DNA of 32,472 nt, from the NCBI GenBank assembly GCA_016931615.1, contig JAFGEL010000003.1, positions 1 to 32,472 of the forward strand. Direction: 5' to 3'. This document shows positions 1 through 7,884 of this stretch, in pieces. The position numbers and the translations under genes are program-made. The notes under the pieces were generated by a model. The model was given only the letters and a program-made list of their open reading frames with translations, searched no databases and was not told where the DNA came from. Within the stretch, counting starts at the first letter, position 1, and each line of letters begins with the position of its first letter. The stretch comes from Desulfuromonadales bacterium. Lineage in GTDB: Bacteria; Desulfobacterota; Desulfuromonadia; Desulfuromonadales; Geopsychrobacteraceae.

Positions 1-1
1 A

Positions 2-502
2 CTTTTTTCTAACCATGTGAAATCTGCACGGCAGGAGTATCGGCATTTTGTCGCGGATGGCATTAAACATGGGAAACGGCCAGAACTTATTGGCGGAGGG
101 TTGCAGCGCAGCCAAACGGGACAGACAAATCAGGAGGAACCACAACTATACGATGAGCGCGTTCTCGGGAGTGGTCACTTTGTCCAACAACTTCAAGACA
201 ATGGGTTACTGGGCTGCTCGATACAATCAAAAATGACTCTTGATGAGCTAATGGTAGAGATTATCGACAAATATTCAATATCAACTGATCACTTCATGAG
301 AAGAGCTCGATGTGGCAAAGTATCGGAAGCCAGATCTATTTTCTGTTATTGCGCTGTACGCCGTCTTGGTCATTCGGGAGCAGCGACGGCAAGATACCTG
401 GGGATCGGACCATCATCCGTTAGTCGATCGGCAAGAAAAGGAGAGCAAATTATTCAAACCGAGGCTGGCCTTTTAGATTGGATAAAACACCTAAAGCATT
501 AA
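2..502 (+). CDS. REP-associated tyrosine transposase (RAYT)-like protein, C-terminal part
   Basis: The reading frame is open to the left edge, so the true start lies outside the window. A GTG at 17 is only an internal codon. The visible part begins with a stretch typical of the region after the Y1/HUH catalytic domain of IS200/RAYT-like transposases (RQEYRHFVADGI, then PELIGGGLQRS and DERVLGSGHF). It ends with a helical domain resembling the DnaA C-terminal helix-turn-helix (from about MTLDELMVEIIDKYSI through ARYLGIGPSSVSRSARKGE), a tail found on many deltaproteobacterial RAYT proteins. The catalytic HUH and Tyr residues would lie upstream, so activity cannot be judged. Such proteins are thought to mobilise short palindromic REP-type repeats. 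It converges on the toxin gene, with 20 nt between the stops. Confidence 0.75.
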   Translation, partial: LFSNHVKSARQEYRHFVADGIKHGKRPELIGGGLQRSQTGQTNQEEPQLYDERVLGSGHFVQQLQDNGLLGCSIQSKMTLDELMVEIIDKYSISTDHFMRRARCGKVSEARSIFCYCAVRRLGHSGAATARYLGIGPSSVSRSARKGEQIIQTEAGLLDWIKHLKH

Positions 503-522
503 AGCAACTACGTCCCTACTAA

Positions 523-1224
523 CTAAAGAAGCTTCCTCAATTGTCGGATCGATTTCCAAAGAACGGCCTGGGGCAGCTGAATTGCCAATGATTTTCGACA
601 GTACTCAAGCCATTCCGGCTGTGCCTCCACTCGATCGATGGCTTTCTTTAAATCACTCCGGATGGAGAGGCCATAAGCGTTCTCAGCTTTGACAATCGAC
701 TGCCGCTTGGATTTGTTCGGCAGATCAATCATGGCCAAATCGATCAGATCGCGACTGAACACGCTGTCATCTCGCCAGCGATCTGAATTCGAGAGAAGTT
801 TTTCAGTAAATAGATCCTCAGCCGTCAAGCTTGCAACACCGCAAACCTGATCAACAGACTTCGGGAGATCCAGTGACACTCGAGCTTCAAAAACGATCTC
901 AAATTTAATGTCCTGATCATCAATTCCAAGCAATGTGCGAATTCCATATTGATCTGTCCTGACATCTCGCAAGGTGGGAACAGGTTCTCCATCAGAACAT
1001 AAAATCGGCTCCAACCCTTTATTAACGTTCAATATTTGTCGCAATTCCCGGTAACAGTTCAGATCCGAGACCAGGAAATCAATATCAACGGATTCACGAA
1101 ACTCACCGTAACGCAACGCAATCGCGGTCCCCCCTCCAAAATAACATTGAAGCTCTTTCAGTAATGGTGCATTCAAACGGTAGAGAACCCGGGCAATCTT
1201 CTGATGATGCGGACGTTTAAACAT
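523..1224 (-). CDS. AbiEii/AbiGii-type nucleotidyltransferase toxin
   Basis: A 233-residue protein of the AbiEii/AbiGii (COG2253-like) nucleotidyltransferase toxin family. The N-terminal half carries the fold's signature: FGGGTAIALR near residues 29-38, then SVDIDF with the D-x-D metal pair at about residues 47 and 49. A third acidic strand (KFEIVFEA) and the downstream LTAEDLFTEKL...DRWRDD...RDLIDL helix also match the family. The frame could start 20 codons earlier, but the ATG at 1224 is preferred because it overlaps the stop of the upstream antitoxin by 8 nt (ATGTTTAA), the usual translational coupling of these pairs. Family members transfer nucleotides to tRNA or other targets to halt growth. 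The substrate here is unknown. Confidence 0.82.
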   Translation of the reverse strand: MFKRPHHQKIARVLYRLNAPLLKELQCYFGGGTAIALRYGEFRESVDIDFLVSDLNCYRELRQILNVNKGLEPILCSDGEPVPTLRDVRTDQYGIRTLLGIDDQDIKFEIVFEARVSLDLPKSVDQVCGVASLTAEDLFTEKLLSNSDRWRDDSVFSRDLIDLAMIDLPNKSKRQSIVKAENAYGLSIRSDLKKAIDRVEAQPEWLEYCRKSLAIQLPQAVLWKSIRQLRKLL

Positions 1225-1684
1225 CCCTGCCCCGTTCGCGCAATGCACTGCGCAAGGCTTCAAGAAGCTGCTTCTCGCGCACATTCATTTTGTTTTCTTC
1301 GAGGTGTCGCTCGTTGCGTTCGTAAATTGCCAACGCTTCAACGGGTGTCACTTCAGTCGCTTCGGGGATATGCCAGGCCAGGGTTCTCAGCTGCGGGTAA
1401 TCTACCAGCTTAATGCGCACCGGGATCATATGCTGACCCTCAGAGTTCTGCTGTTCAGAGCCATCTTTCGCAATGTGAACATCGATTGTCAATCCAAGGG
1501 CTGTCGCAACACTCAGGTAACTTCCCATGGCGACCGACGGTTCTCCCTTCTCAATCCGATGCAAGGTGACACGAGACAACCCGGAGGCCTCAGCGGTCAC
1601 CACAGCACTTACACCCAATTCTTTCCGACGGCTCCGAATTTGCTGACCAAGGAAATGCAGATGTTTTGTATTTTCACTATTCAT
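1217..1684 (-). CDS. XRE-family HTH antitoxin/repressor
   Basis: A roughly 155-residue protein with an N-terminal Cro/C1-type helix-turn-helix (LGQQIRSRRKELGVSAVVTAEASGLSRVTLHRIEKGEPSV). Its C-terminal half has an acidic/basic helix ending ALRSALRERGRDV. It lies directly upstream of, and overlaps by 8 nt, the AbiEii-like toxin gene, so it is inferred to be the cognate antitoxin and autorepressor. The ATG at 1693 is also in frame (three residues longer), but the GGA at about 1694-1696 is only 1 nt from that ATG, while the ATG at 1684 has it about 9 nt upstream. Classical AbiEi antitoxins have a winged-helix N-terminus. This one is XRE-type, which is a known alternative partner for AbiEii homologues. 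Confidence 0.78.
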   Translation of the reverse strand: MNSENTKHLHFLGQQIRSRRKELGVSAVVTAEASGLSRVTLHRIEKGEPSVAMGSYLSVATALGLTIDVHIAKDGSEQQNSEGQHMIPVRIKLVDYPQLRTLAWHIPEATEVTPVEALAIYERNERHLEENKMNVREKQLLEALRSALRERGRDV

Positions 1685-1702
1685 ATTTATCATTCCAGGT
1701 GA

Positions 1703-1760
1703 TATAGTGTTTCATATTTTATACAAAAAAGTTTTTTTGTCAATTAAGAGAAACACTTTA
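1703..1760. repeat. Inverted half-sites flanking the TA promoter (possible operator)
   Basis: TATAGTGTTT at 1703-1712 is the near-perfect inverse of AAACACTTTA at 1751-1760 (AGTGTTT/AAACACT exact). The arms bracket the -35/-10 elements of the leftward promoter and lie within the 93-nt gap to the divergent uup gene. The placement suits autoregulation by the XRE antitoxin. The wide spacing (38 nt between arms) would need looping or two separate sites, so this is tentative. Confidence 0.35.
1716..1744 (-). promoter_or_regulatory. Sigma-70-type promoter of the antitoxin-toxin pair
   Basis: On the minus strand a perfect TTGACA (1744-1739) is followed after 17 nt by TAAAAT (1721-1716). Transcription would start near 1709, about 25 nt before the antitoxin ATG at 1684. 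The block is very AT-rich, with A6/T6 tracts between the two hexamers. Confidence 0.65.
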
Positions 1761-1777
1761 TAGATCAGCAATCATCC

Positions 1778-3562
1778 ATGAACATTCTCTCGCTGAACAA
1801 CATCTCCCACGCTTTCGGCGGCCCGAAGCTGCTTGATGAAGCCTCCCTGCACATCGAAGCAGGAGACCGCATTTGCCTGCTGGGGCGTAACGGCACAGGA
1901 AAATCAACCCTGTTGCACCTGATCAATGGTGATTTTCCACCCGATTCCGGTGAAATCATTCGCAACCAGAACATTGAAACCGCCTACGTCCCCCAGGAGT
2001 TTCCTGCCGATTGGAAAGGCGCGACAAACGAATATCTCCAGCAGATCCTTCATCAAGCCGGATTGGATGGCCATCAGGCCCAGGTTCAGATCGACCAGAC
2101 CCTGAGCCAGCTTGAACTTGATCCGGCGGCTCAACTCGAAACCCTTTCCGGTGGTCTGAAACGCCGCGTCCTGCTTGCCTCGGCGCTGGTGAAAAACCCC
2201 GATCTGCTGCTCCTTGACGAACCGACTAACCATCTTGATATCGACGCCATCCGCTGGCTGGAAAATTTCCTGCTGCGACTGCGTAAAACGCTGATCTTCA
2301 TCAGTCACGACCGGGCCTTTTCACGCACCCTGGCGACCCGCATCGTGGAGCTGGATCGTGGCCGCTTGCAGGATTATCGCTGTGACTATGCAACCTTTCT
2401 TGAGCGTCGTCAGAATGTTCTCAATGCCGAGGAGAAAGAGTGGGCACGCTTTGACCAGAAACTGGCGGAAGAAGAAATCTGGATCCGCAAGGGGATCAAA
2501 GCCCGGCGCACGCGCAACATGGGCCGGGTCCGTGACCTGATAAAAATGCGGGAAGAACGCAGGCAACGCCGCGAACGGACAGGCACAGTTCACCTGCAAC
2601 TGGATGAGTCCTCGCGCAGCGGCAAGCTGGTCATCGATGCCGAGCAGATCGGCTATCGTTATGAGGACAGCGGCAAGGAAATTATTCATACCCTCGACCT
2701 ACGGGTTATGCGTGGCGACCGCATCGGTCTGATCGGCCCGAATGGCAGCGGCAAAACCACTCTACTGAAAATCCTTACCGGAGAACTTCAACCGACTGCG
2801 GGAAAACTGCGTTTCGGTACCAACCTGAAGACCGTCTATTTTGATCAACTGCGTCAACAGCTGGACGAGGAAAAAACCGTCAAACAGAATATCGCCGATG
2901 ACCATGACCAGGTCATCATCAACGACAAATCACGGCATATTTACGGCTATCTGCAGGATTTTCTGTTCAGCCCGGACCGCGCCCGAACTCCGGTCAAGGT
3001 TCTGTCGGGGGGCGAGAAAAACCGTCTGCTGCTGGCCAAACTGTTCACCAAACCGGCCAACCTGTTGATCCTGGACGAACCGACCAACGATCTGGACATG
3101 GAAACTCTCGACCTGCTTGAAGAGCTGCTGCTCGATTACCAGGGCACGGTACTCCTGGTCAGCCATGACCGGGCGTTCCTCAACAACGTGGTTACCAGCT
3201 CATTGGTGTTCGACGGTCGGGGTAACATTGAAGAAGTTATCGGCGGCTATGATGACTGGCTGGCGCTGCAAAAACCGGCCGAGAAACCATCTCAAACCAA
3301 AGCTCAAAAAACGCCGCGAAAGGTCGATCGGCCACGGAAACTGACCTTCAAAGAAAAACATGAACTTGCCGAGCTACCGGAAAAGATCGATGCCCTGGAA
3401 ACGGAACAGGAAAAAATCCACACCCTCATGGCTGACCCGGACATTTACCGGGCTGAAGACGGAAAAAAAATCACTCAACTGAAAACCCGTCTGGAACAGG
3501 TTGAGACGGATCTGGAACAGGCCTATGCCCGCTGGGAAGAGCTGGATCAGATACCGGAGTAA
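1778..3562 (+). CDS. uup: ABC-F family ATPase, Uup-like
   Basis: A 594-residue soluble protein with two ABC ATPase domains in tandem and no membrane segment, as in the ABC-F family. Domain 1 has Walker A GRNGTGKST (from residue 36), signature LSGGLKRR (about 124) and Walker B LLLLDEPTNHLD. Domain 2 has GPNGSGKTT (about 320), LSGGEKNRL and LLILDEPTNDLD. The inter-domain linker is a charged helical segment (EEIWIRKGIKARRTRN...), and the C-terminal ~70 residues form a coiled coil (TEQEKIHTL...ELDQIPE) as in Uup. ABC-F proteins act on ribosomes. Uup is additionally linked to branched DNA and transposon precise excision in E. coli. The ATG at 1778 is the natural family start, although no strong Shine-Dalgarno is visible. 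The gene is transcribed away from the toxin pair. Confidence 0.93.
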   Translation: MNILSLNNISHAFGGPKLLDEASLHIEAGDRICLLGRNGTGKSTLLHLINGDFPPDSGEIIRNQNIETAYVPQEFPADWKGATNEYLQQILHQAGLDGHQAQVQIDQTLSQLELDPAAQLETLSGGLKRRVLLASALVKNPDLLLLDEPTNHLDIDAIRWLENFLLRLRKTLIFISHDRAFSRTLATRIVELDRGRLQDYRCDYATFLERRQNVLNAEEKEWARFDQKLAEEEIWIRKGIKARRTRNMGRVRDLIKMREERRQRRERTGTVHLQLDESSRSGKLVIDAEQIGYRYEDSGKEIIHTLDLRVMRGDRIGLIGPNGSGKTTLLKILTGELQPTAGKLRFGTNLKTVYFDQLRQQLDEEKTVKQNIADDHDQVIINDKSRHIYGYLQDFLFSPDRARTPVKVLSGGEKNRLLLAKLFTKPANLLILDEPTNDLDMETLDLLEELLLDYQGTVLLVSHDRAFLNNVVTSSLVFDGRGNIEEVIGGYDDWLALQKPAEKPSQTKAQKTPRKVDRPRKLTFKEKHELAELPEKIDALETEQEKIHTLMADPDIYRAEDGKKITQLKTRLEQVETDLEQAYARWEELDQIPE

Positions 3563-3647
3563 GAACAGAATCAAGGATAAAGAATGTAGAAGGGAGAATG
3601 GTATTTTTATATCTACTTGATTCTACATACTAATATTCTTAATTTCC

Positions 3648-4475
3648 TCACCCCGGGTTCAGTTCCGCACCACAGAATTTACAGAACTTGGCGTTCTCAT
3701 CATGCCCTTCCTTACCGCATTCCGGACAAGCCTGATTGGAAATAGCCTTGGCAAAAGTCAGTTCAGAGGTGACAATCCCTGTCGGAATCGCGATGATTCC
3801 ATAGCCCAGAATCATCACCAAAGATGCAATCGCCTGCCCGATATTGGTCTGCGGTGAAATATCCCCGTAGCCGACCGTGGTCATGGTCACGATCGCCCAG
3901 TAGATTGAGCGCGGGATACTGGTAAACCCGTGCTTCGGACCTTCGACGATATACATCACCGAGCCGAAAATAATCATCAGCAGAAAAACCGACAACAGAA
4001 ATACAACGATTTTCCGCCGGCTGGCCCACAGGGCGCGCTGCAGGTAATTCGATTCACCCACATACTGCACCAGCTTAAGCACCCGGAAAACGCGCAACAG
4101 CCTGAGGATACGGATGGCCAGGAGGTATTTTCCTGCAGGCAACAGCAGGCTGACATAGGAAGGAAGAATAGACAACAGGTCGACAATACCGTAGAAGCTG
4201 CCGGCATATTTAAGTGGCTTACCGATGCAGCTGAGACGTAACGCATACTCGACGGTGAAGAGCAGAGTAAAGATCCACTCGAGGAGAAAAAACAGCCGGC
4301 CATAGCGTGCATCCAGAGAGGCCACACTGTCGAGCATGACCACAATGACGCTGACGACGATGCTGACAATCAATACAACATCGAAGAGTTTACCAGCCGG
4401 CGTGTCGGCTTCGAAAATCACCTCGTGCAGGCGGTGACGCCATTGCTGATCCGAGTCAGGCTTCCGTTCAGGCAT
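3648..4475 (-). CDS. Voltage-gated K+ channel-type protein with C-terminal zinc ribbon
   Basis: A 275-residue inner-membrane protein with six hydrophobic segments: S1 about 31-49, S2 about 61-80, S3 about 95-113, an Arg-rich S4 (RILRLLRVFRVLKLVQY, 122-138), S5 about 156-177 and S6 about 214-235. The pore loop holds the K+ selectivity filter TVGYGD at residues 200-205. After S6 comes a short soluble tail with four cysteines (C250, C253, C265, C268) in CPEC...CKFC, a zinc-ribbon-like knuckle. The frame is open further upstream, but the ATG at 4475 has a GGAG seven nt before it. The 33 upstream codons fall largely in a dispersed repeat and are not coding. It converges with uup. The ion inferred from the filter is K+; a role in membrane potential is family knowledge. 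Confidence 0.88.
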   Translation of the reverse strand: MPERKPDSDQQWRHRLHEVIFEADTPAGKLFDVVLIVSIVVSVIVVMLDSVASLDARYGRLFFLLEWIFTLLFTVEYALRLSCIGKPLKYAGSFYGIVDLLSILPSYVSLLLPAGKYLLAIRILRLLRVFRVLKLVQYVGESNYLQRALWASRRKIVVFLLSVFLLMIIFGSVMYIVEGPKHGFTSIPRSIYWAIVTMTTVGYGDISPQTNIGQAIASLVMILGYGIIAIPTGIVTSELTFAKAISNQACPECGKEGHDENAKFCKFCGAELNPG

Positions 4476-4503
4476 GATCACACTCCAAAAGCTTAAAGTA
4501 TTG

Positions 4504-4692
4504 AGCCACCAAGACTCTAAGGACTCCAAGGAAAGCATTTTAACGTAGAGGCGCTGAATCGGAGAGAAAGACACAATTTATTTTAAGGTTTTAAACCCTA
4601 AAAATAACTTTGACTTTCTCTGTGTTTTCCGTGAATTCAGTGCTCAATGGTTCTGACCTTGATTTTTTTGTGTTCCTCGTGTCTTGGGGGCT
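4504..4692. repeat. Palindromic MITE-like repeat, copy 1
   Basis: First of three related ~180-195 bp intergenic repeats. It begins AGCCACCAAGACTC and ends GTGTCTTGGGGGCT, which are inverse to each other, giving imperfect terminal inverted repeats. An inner pair of arms (…GGAGAGAAA / TTTCTCTGTGTT…) continues the symmetry, so the element can fold into one long interrupted hairpin. It shares AAGCATTTTAACG, GGAGAGAAA and TTCTGACCT with the other copies, in the same order and orientation. It lies between the channel gene and glcF, and no ORF in it looks real. Confidence 0.75.
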
Positions 4693-4701
4693 ATTGATAC
4701 T

Positions 4702-5958
4702 TTAAGGCAAAGCCTCGGCAACCAGGTCCAGGATATGCACCACCTGCTGTTTCTCACCAGCATGGTTGAGGCTGTCCTGTAACTGCATGATACAACCCGG
4801 ACAATCGGTTGCGACCAGGGCGGCTCCGCTGGCTGCAATAAATCCGGCCTTTTTAGCTCCGATCTTTTTACTCGTGTCGTAATGGTAAACGGAATAGGTC
4901 CCCCCCAGTCCACAGCAGGTTCCGGCCGCTTCCATCTCGGCAAAATCGACCTGGGGCAGAGCTTTCAGGATCGCCCGTGGCTCTTTGGTGATACCGTGAT
5001 TACGCAGGTGACATGGGTCGTGATAGGTGACGCGGATCGGGTTTTCGGCTTTCGGCAGCTCCGAAAGTTTCTCGGCAAACCCCTGCTCCACCAGGAACAC
5101 GAAGATATCCCTGACTTTGTCCTTGTACGGGTCAAATTCATCTCCCATACCGGGATAAATCTGGGTCAGCCCGGAATGACAGGAAGCACAGGCAGTAACA
5201 ATATAGTCATACTGATACTGCTGAAAGACTTTGAGGTTATCGGCGGCCAGAGATTCAACGGTATCAGCAGCACCGGCGGAAACGGCGGGCAGACCACAGC
5301 ATGCCTGAGCCTTGGGAATGATAATATTGACACCGATAAATTTCAGCGCTTTCAACAGGGCTTCCCCGGAATCGGGATACATATAGTTGATACCGCAGCC
5401 GGTGAAAAACAACACCGTCGGTTTTCCCGCTTCCCCGGGAATCCGTTCAGGATGCCGCTCGCGAAACGGTTTCGCCGTCAACGGCGGCAGGGTCCGGTCT
5501 TTGGTGATAAAGGGCGCCGGAAAACGCAGGCGCAGGCCGCTCTGTTCCGGTACTTTTTTGAACAGTAACTTAGAAAATGCCCCACCCCCCTTGGCCAGCA
5601 GGTTCATCACCCCCTGGTGTTTGAGAATAGTTCCCACCCCTTTACCAAAAGTCGACAGACCTTTGCGCTCAGCGATTTCCCTGCGCGTCGCAGCAACGAT
5701 ATCTTCGGTATGGACCTTGTTGGGACACTGCGAATAGCAGCTGCCGCAGAGCAGGCATTGGGACATATCGAGCAGAAACTTTTCTTCCAGTTCGACATCG
5801 CCTTTCAACAGCGAATCGGCCAGAGCAATCTTGCCGCGGGCCACTCTTCCCTCATGTTTCTCCGCACCGAACGCCGGGCAATAAGCACGGCAACCGCCAC
5901 ACTTGACACACTGTTCAATTTCGTCACGATAGTCTGCTAATTTTTTTAACTTTGCCAT
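4702..5958 (-). CDS. glcF: Glycolate/D-lactate oxidase iron-sulfur subunit (GlcF-like)
   Basis: A 418-residue protein with two N-terminal [4Fe-4S] ferredoxin motifs, CxxCxxCxxxCP at C17-C27 and again at C68-C78. Two cysteine-rich CCG domains follow (FFTGCGINYMY...ACCGLPAV and YHDPCHLRNHG...GTCCGLGGTYS), as in GlcF, LutA and heterodisulfide-reductase-like electron-transfer subunits. It is expected to pass electrons from the FAD subunit (the neighbouring glcD) to the quinone pool or another acceptor at the inner face of the membrane. No transmembrane segment is present. The gene lies downstream of glcD on the same strand, with repeat copy 2 in the gap. The start at 5958 gives the normal family N-terminus. 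Whether the substrate is D-lactate, glycolate or another 2-hydroxyacid cannot be read from the sequence. Confidence 0.9.
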   Translation of the reverse strand: MAKLKKLADYRDEIEQCVKCGGCRAYCPAFGAEKHEGRVARGKIALADSLLKGDVELEEKFLLDMSQCLLCGSCYSQCPNKVHTEDIVAATRREIAERKGLSTFGKGVGTILKHQGVMNLLAKGGGAFSKLLFKKVPEQSGLRLRFPAPFITKDRTLPPLTAKPFRERHPERIPGEAGKPTVLFFTGCGINYMYPDSGEALLKALKFIGVNIIIPKAQACCGLPAVSAGAADTVESLAADNLKVFQQYQYDYIVTACASCHSGLTQIYPGMGDEFDPYKDKVRDIFVFLVEQGFAEKLSELPKAENPIRVTYHDPCHLRNHGITKEPRAILKALPQVDFAEMEAAGTCCGLGGTYSVYHYDTSKKIGAKKAGFIAASGAALVATDCPGCIMQLQDSLNHAGEKQQVVHILDLVAEALP

Positions 5959-6031
5959 ACTTCAAAACTCTGCCATCAGGCTTATAAAACGAAAGGTATT
6001 TCTAAAACCAAAGAAAAATCAAAAACATGGC

Positions 6032-6228
6032 CATAGCCACTAAGGCACGAAGAACCCCAAGAAAAGCATTTTAACGCAGGGGAGCTGCGCTGGAGAGAAA
6101 AACACAATCTTTTTAAGGTGTTAAATCTTAAAAATAACTTTGACCTTCTCTGTGTTCTCCGTGAACTCCGTGGTAAATGGTTCTGACCTGGATTTTCTTT
6201 ATGCCCTTTGTCCCTTGGTGGCTAATGG
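6032..6228. repeat. Palindromic MITE-like repeat, copy 2
   Basis: The second copy lies between glcD and glcF. Left end CATAGCCACTAAGGCACG and right end CCCTTGGTGGCTAATG are inverted counterparts. It shares AAGCATTTTAACG, GGAGAGAAA, TTCTCTGTGTT and TTCTGACCT with copies 1 and 3. The right terminal repeat includes the glcD stop codon (CTA at 6222-6224 on the plus strand), so the element abuts or slightly overlaps the coding sequence. Confidence 0.75.
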
Positions 6229-7616
6229 GCTCTTACATCACTGGGGAAAATTTTTCCCGGGTTGAGGATATTGTTCGGATCAAGCGCTTTTTTGATCGTC
6301 TTCATGTAATCAATGACATTATCCTGCAGTTCCATGTTCAAAAAAGGCGCCTTCATGATCCCGACTCCATGCTCCCCGCTCATGGTCCCGCCGAGTTCGA
6401 GCGTGCCTTCAAACACCTCGACAATCGCTTTTTCGGCCTTTTCCTGCTCTCCAGGAACAGCGTTGTCAACCATGATATTGACATGGATATTGCCGTCTCC
6501 GGCGTGGCCGTAGTTGACAATCGGAATATTGTACTTATCGGCAATGGCTTCAATTTTACGGATCATATCAGGCACTCGGGAGCGCGGCACACAGATATCC
6601 TCGTTGTACTTATCCGGGTTGACCTGACGTAGTGACGCAGAAATTGAGCGTCTGACCTGCCACAGGGCTTCACTCTCCTCCGGCGTTTCGGCAATGCGGG
6701 TTTCCACTACGCCCAGAGGCTGAACAATGGCGGAAATCTTGCGTGTCTGGCCGTCAAGAAACTCACGATCACCATCAACCTCGATCAGCAGAACCGCCTG
6801 GGCTGCTTCAGGGACATCCAGGTCGGTGGCATTGCGCACACACTCAAGAGTACGGGCATCGAGGAATTCCAGTGTCGTCGGAATAATCTTGCCGCGAATA
6901 ATCGCCGATACCGCCTGTGCCGCGCCGTCGATGGACGAAAACATCACCAGCATGGTTTTCTTCGCTTCCGGTTTGGGCAACAACTTGACGACGATCTTGG
7001 TCATGATCGCCAGGGTGCCCTCGCTGCCGCAGATCAGCTTGGTCAGGTCGTAGCCGACCACCCCCTTCATTGTCGGCCCCCCGGTTTTGATGATATCCCC
7101 GGTCGGGGTGACGATTTCAAGACCGATAATGTAGTCCTTGGTTACGCCATATTTGACGCAGCGCGGTCCCCCGGCGCACTCCGCGACGTTGCCGCCCATG
7201 GTTGACACCTTCAGGGACGCCGGGTCGGGTGGATAGAAAAGGCCGACCTTTTCAACGGTTTTCTGAAAATCCTCGGTCACCACCCCCGGTTCAATGGTGG
7301 CGACCAGGTTTTCTTCGTCAATCTCAAGAATCCTGTCGAGACGGCTCAAGCCGAGCACGATTCCCCCCGCCACCGGAACGCTGCCGCCGGTAAAACCGGT
7401 CCCGGCACCGCGTGGAAAAACCGGGATTTTCTCAGCGTTGGCCAGTTGCATGATACGACTGATTTCATCCGCATCGGCCGGGTGGACGACAACATCGGGA
7501 AGAAACTGGCGTTGCGTGGCATCGTAGGAGTAACAGATCAAATCAGCTTTATCAGTCAGAACATGGTCTTTACCGCTGATCTGCTGAAGTTTTTCGAGGA
7601 TACTTGGGTTGAGCAT
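6222..7616 (-). CDS. glcD: FAD-linked 2-hydroxyacid (glycolate/D-lactate) dehydrogenase subunit (GlcD-like)
   Basis: A 464-residue flavoprotein of the VAO/PCMH fold. The N-terminal FAD-binding domain (about 38-175) has the nucleotide loop PRGAGTGFTGG at 68-78 and the GGNVAECAGG segment. The C-terminal FAD-oxidase domain (about 215-455) carries the family motifs YGHAGDGNIHVN and SGEHGVG and ends ALDPNNILNPGKIF. It oxidises a 2-hydroxyacid to the 2-oxoacid and hands electrons to GlcF. Length and motifs match intact family members. A weak AAGGA lies about 10 nt before the ATG. The next gene downstream is glcF. A repeat copy sits on each side, which may affect cotranscription. Confidence 0.93.
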   Translation of the reverse strand: MLNPSILEKLQQISGKDHVLTDKADLICYSYDATQRQFLPDVVVHPADADEISRIMQLANAEKIPVFPRGAGTGFTGGSVPVAGGIVLGLSRLDRILEIDEENLVATIEPGVVTEDFQKTVEKVGLFYPPDPASLKVSTMGGNVAECAGGPRCVKYGVTKDYIIGLEIVTPTGDIIKTGGPTMKGVVGYDLTKLICGSEGTLAIMTKIVVKLLPKPEAKKTMLVMFSSIDGAAQAVSAIIRGKIIPTTLEFLDARTLECVRNATDLDVPEAAQAVLLIEVDGDREFLDGQTRKISAIVQPLGVVETRIAETPEESEALWQVRRSISASLRQVNPDKYNEDICVPRSRVPDMIRKIEAIADKYNIPIVNYGHAGDGNIHVNIMVDNAVPGEQEKAEKAIVEVFEGTLELGGTMSGEHGVGIMKAPFLNMELQDNVIDYMKTIKKALDPNNILNPGKIFPSDVRAH

Positions 7617-7641
7617 GACTTAAAATCCTTTTGAAAACTAT

Positions 7642-7823
7642 CCATAGCCAGACACGAAGAACACCAAGAAAAGCATTTTAACGGAGAGGCGCTGAGTCGG
7701 AGAGAAAAATACAATCTTTTTTAAGGTGTTAAATCCTAAGACTGACTTTGACTTTCTCTGTGTTCTCAGTGAACTCCGTGGAAAAAGCTTCTGACCTTGA
7801 TTTTCTTGGTGTTTTTTGTGTTT
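7642..7823. repeat. Palindromic MITE-like repeat, copy 3
   Basis: The third copy lies between the HDOD-GGDEF gene and glcD. The left end ACACGAAGAACACCAAGAAAA is mirrored by TTTTCTTGGTGTTTTTTGTGT at the right. The inner arms ACGGAGAGGCGCTGAG… and …CTCAGTGAACTCCGT also pair imperfectly. Of the three copies this one keeps the palindrome best. Orientation is the same as copies 1 and 2. Confidence 0.75.
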
Positions 7824-7884
7824 AACTGCAATTGTGATTTGTGTGAATTTATGGCGCCATTGTCCTTTAAATGACCAGAAAAGT

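Noticed and set aside
3584-3628. ATGTAGAA...TTCTACAT inverted repeat between the convergent uup and channel genes as a bidirectional terminator
   Set aside because: An 8-bp AT-rich stem with a 29-nt loop is too weak to call.
4476-4574. 33-codon N-terminal extension of the K+ channel frame
   Set aside because: Most of it lies in the dispersed repeat, and the ATG at 4475 has a proper GGAG.
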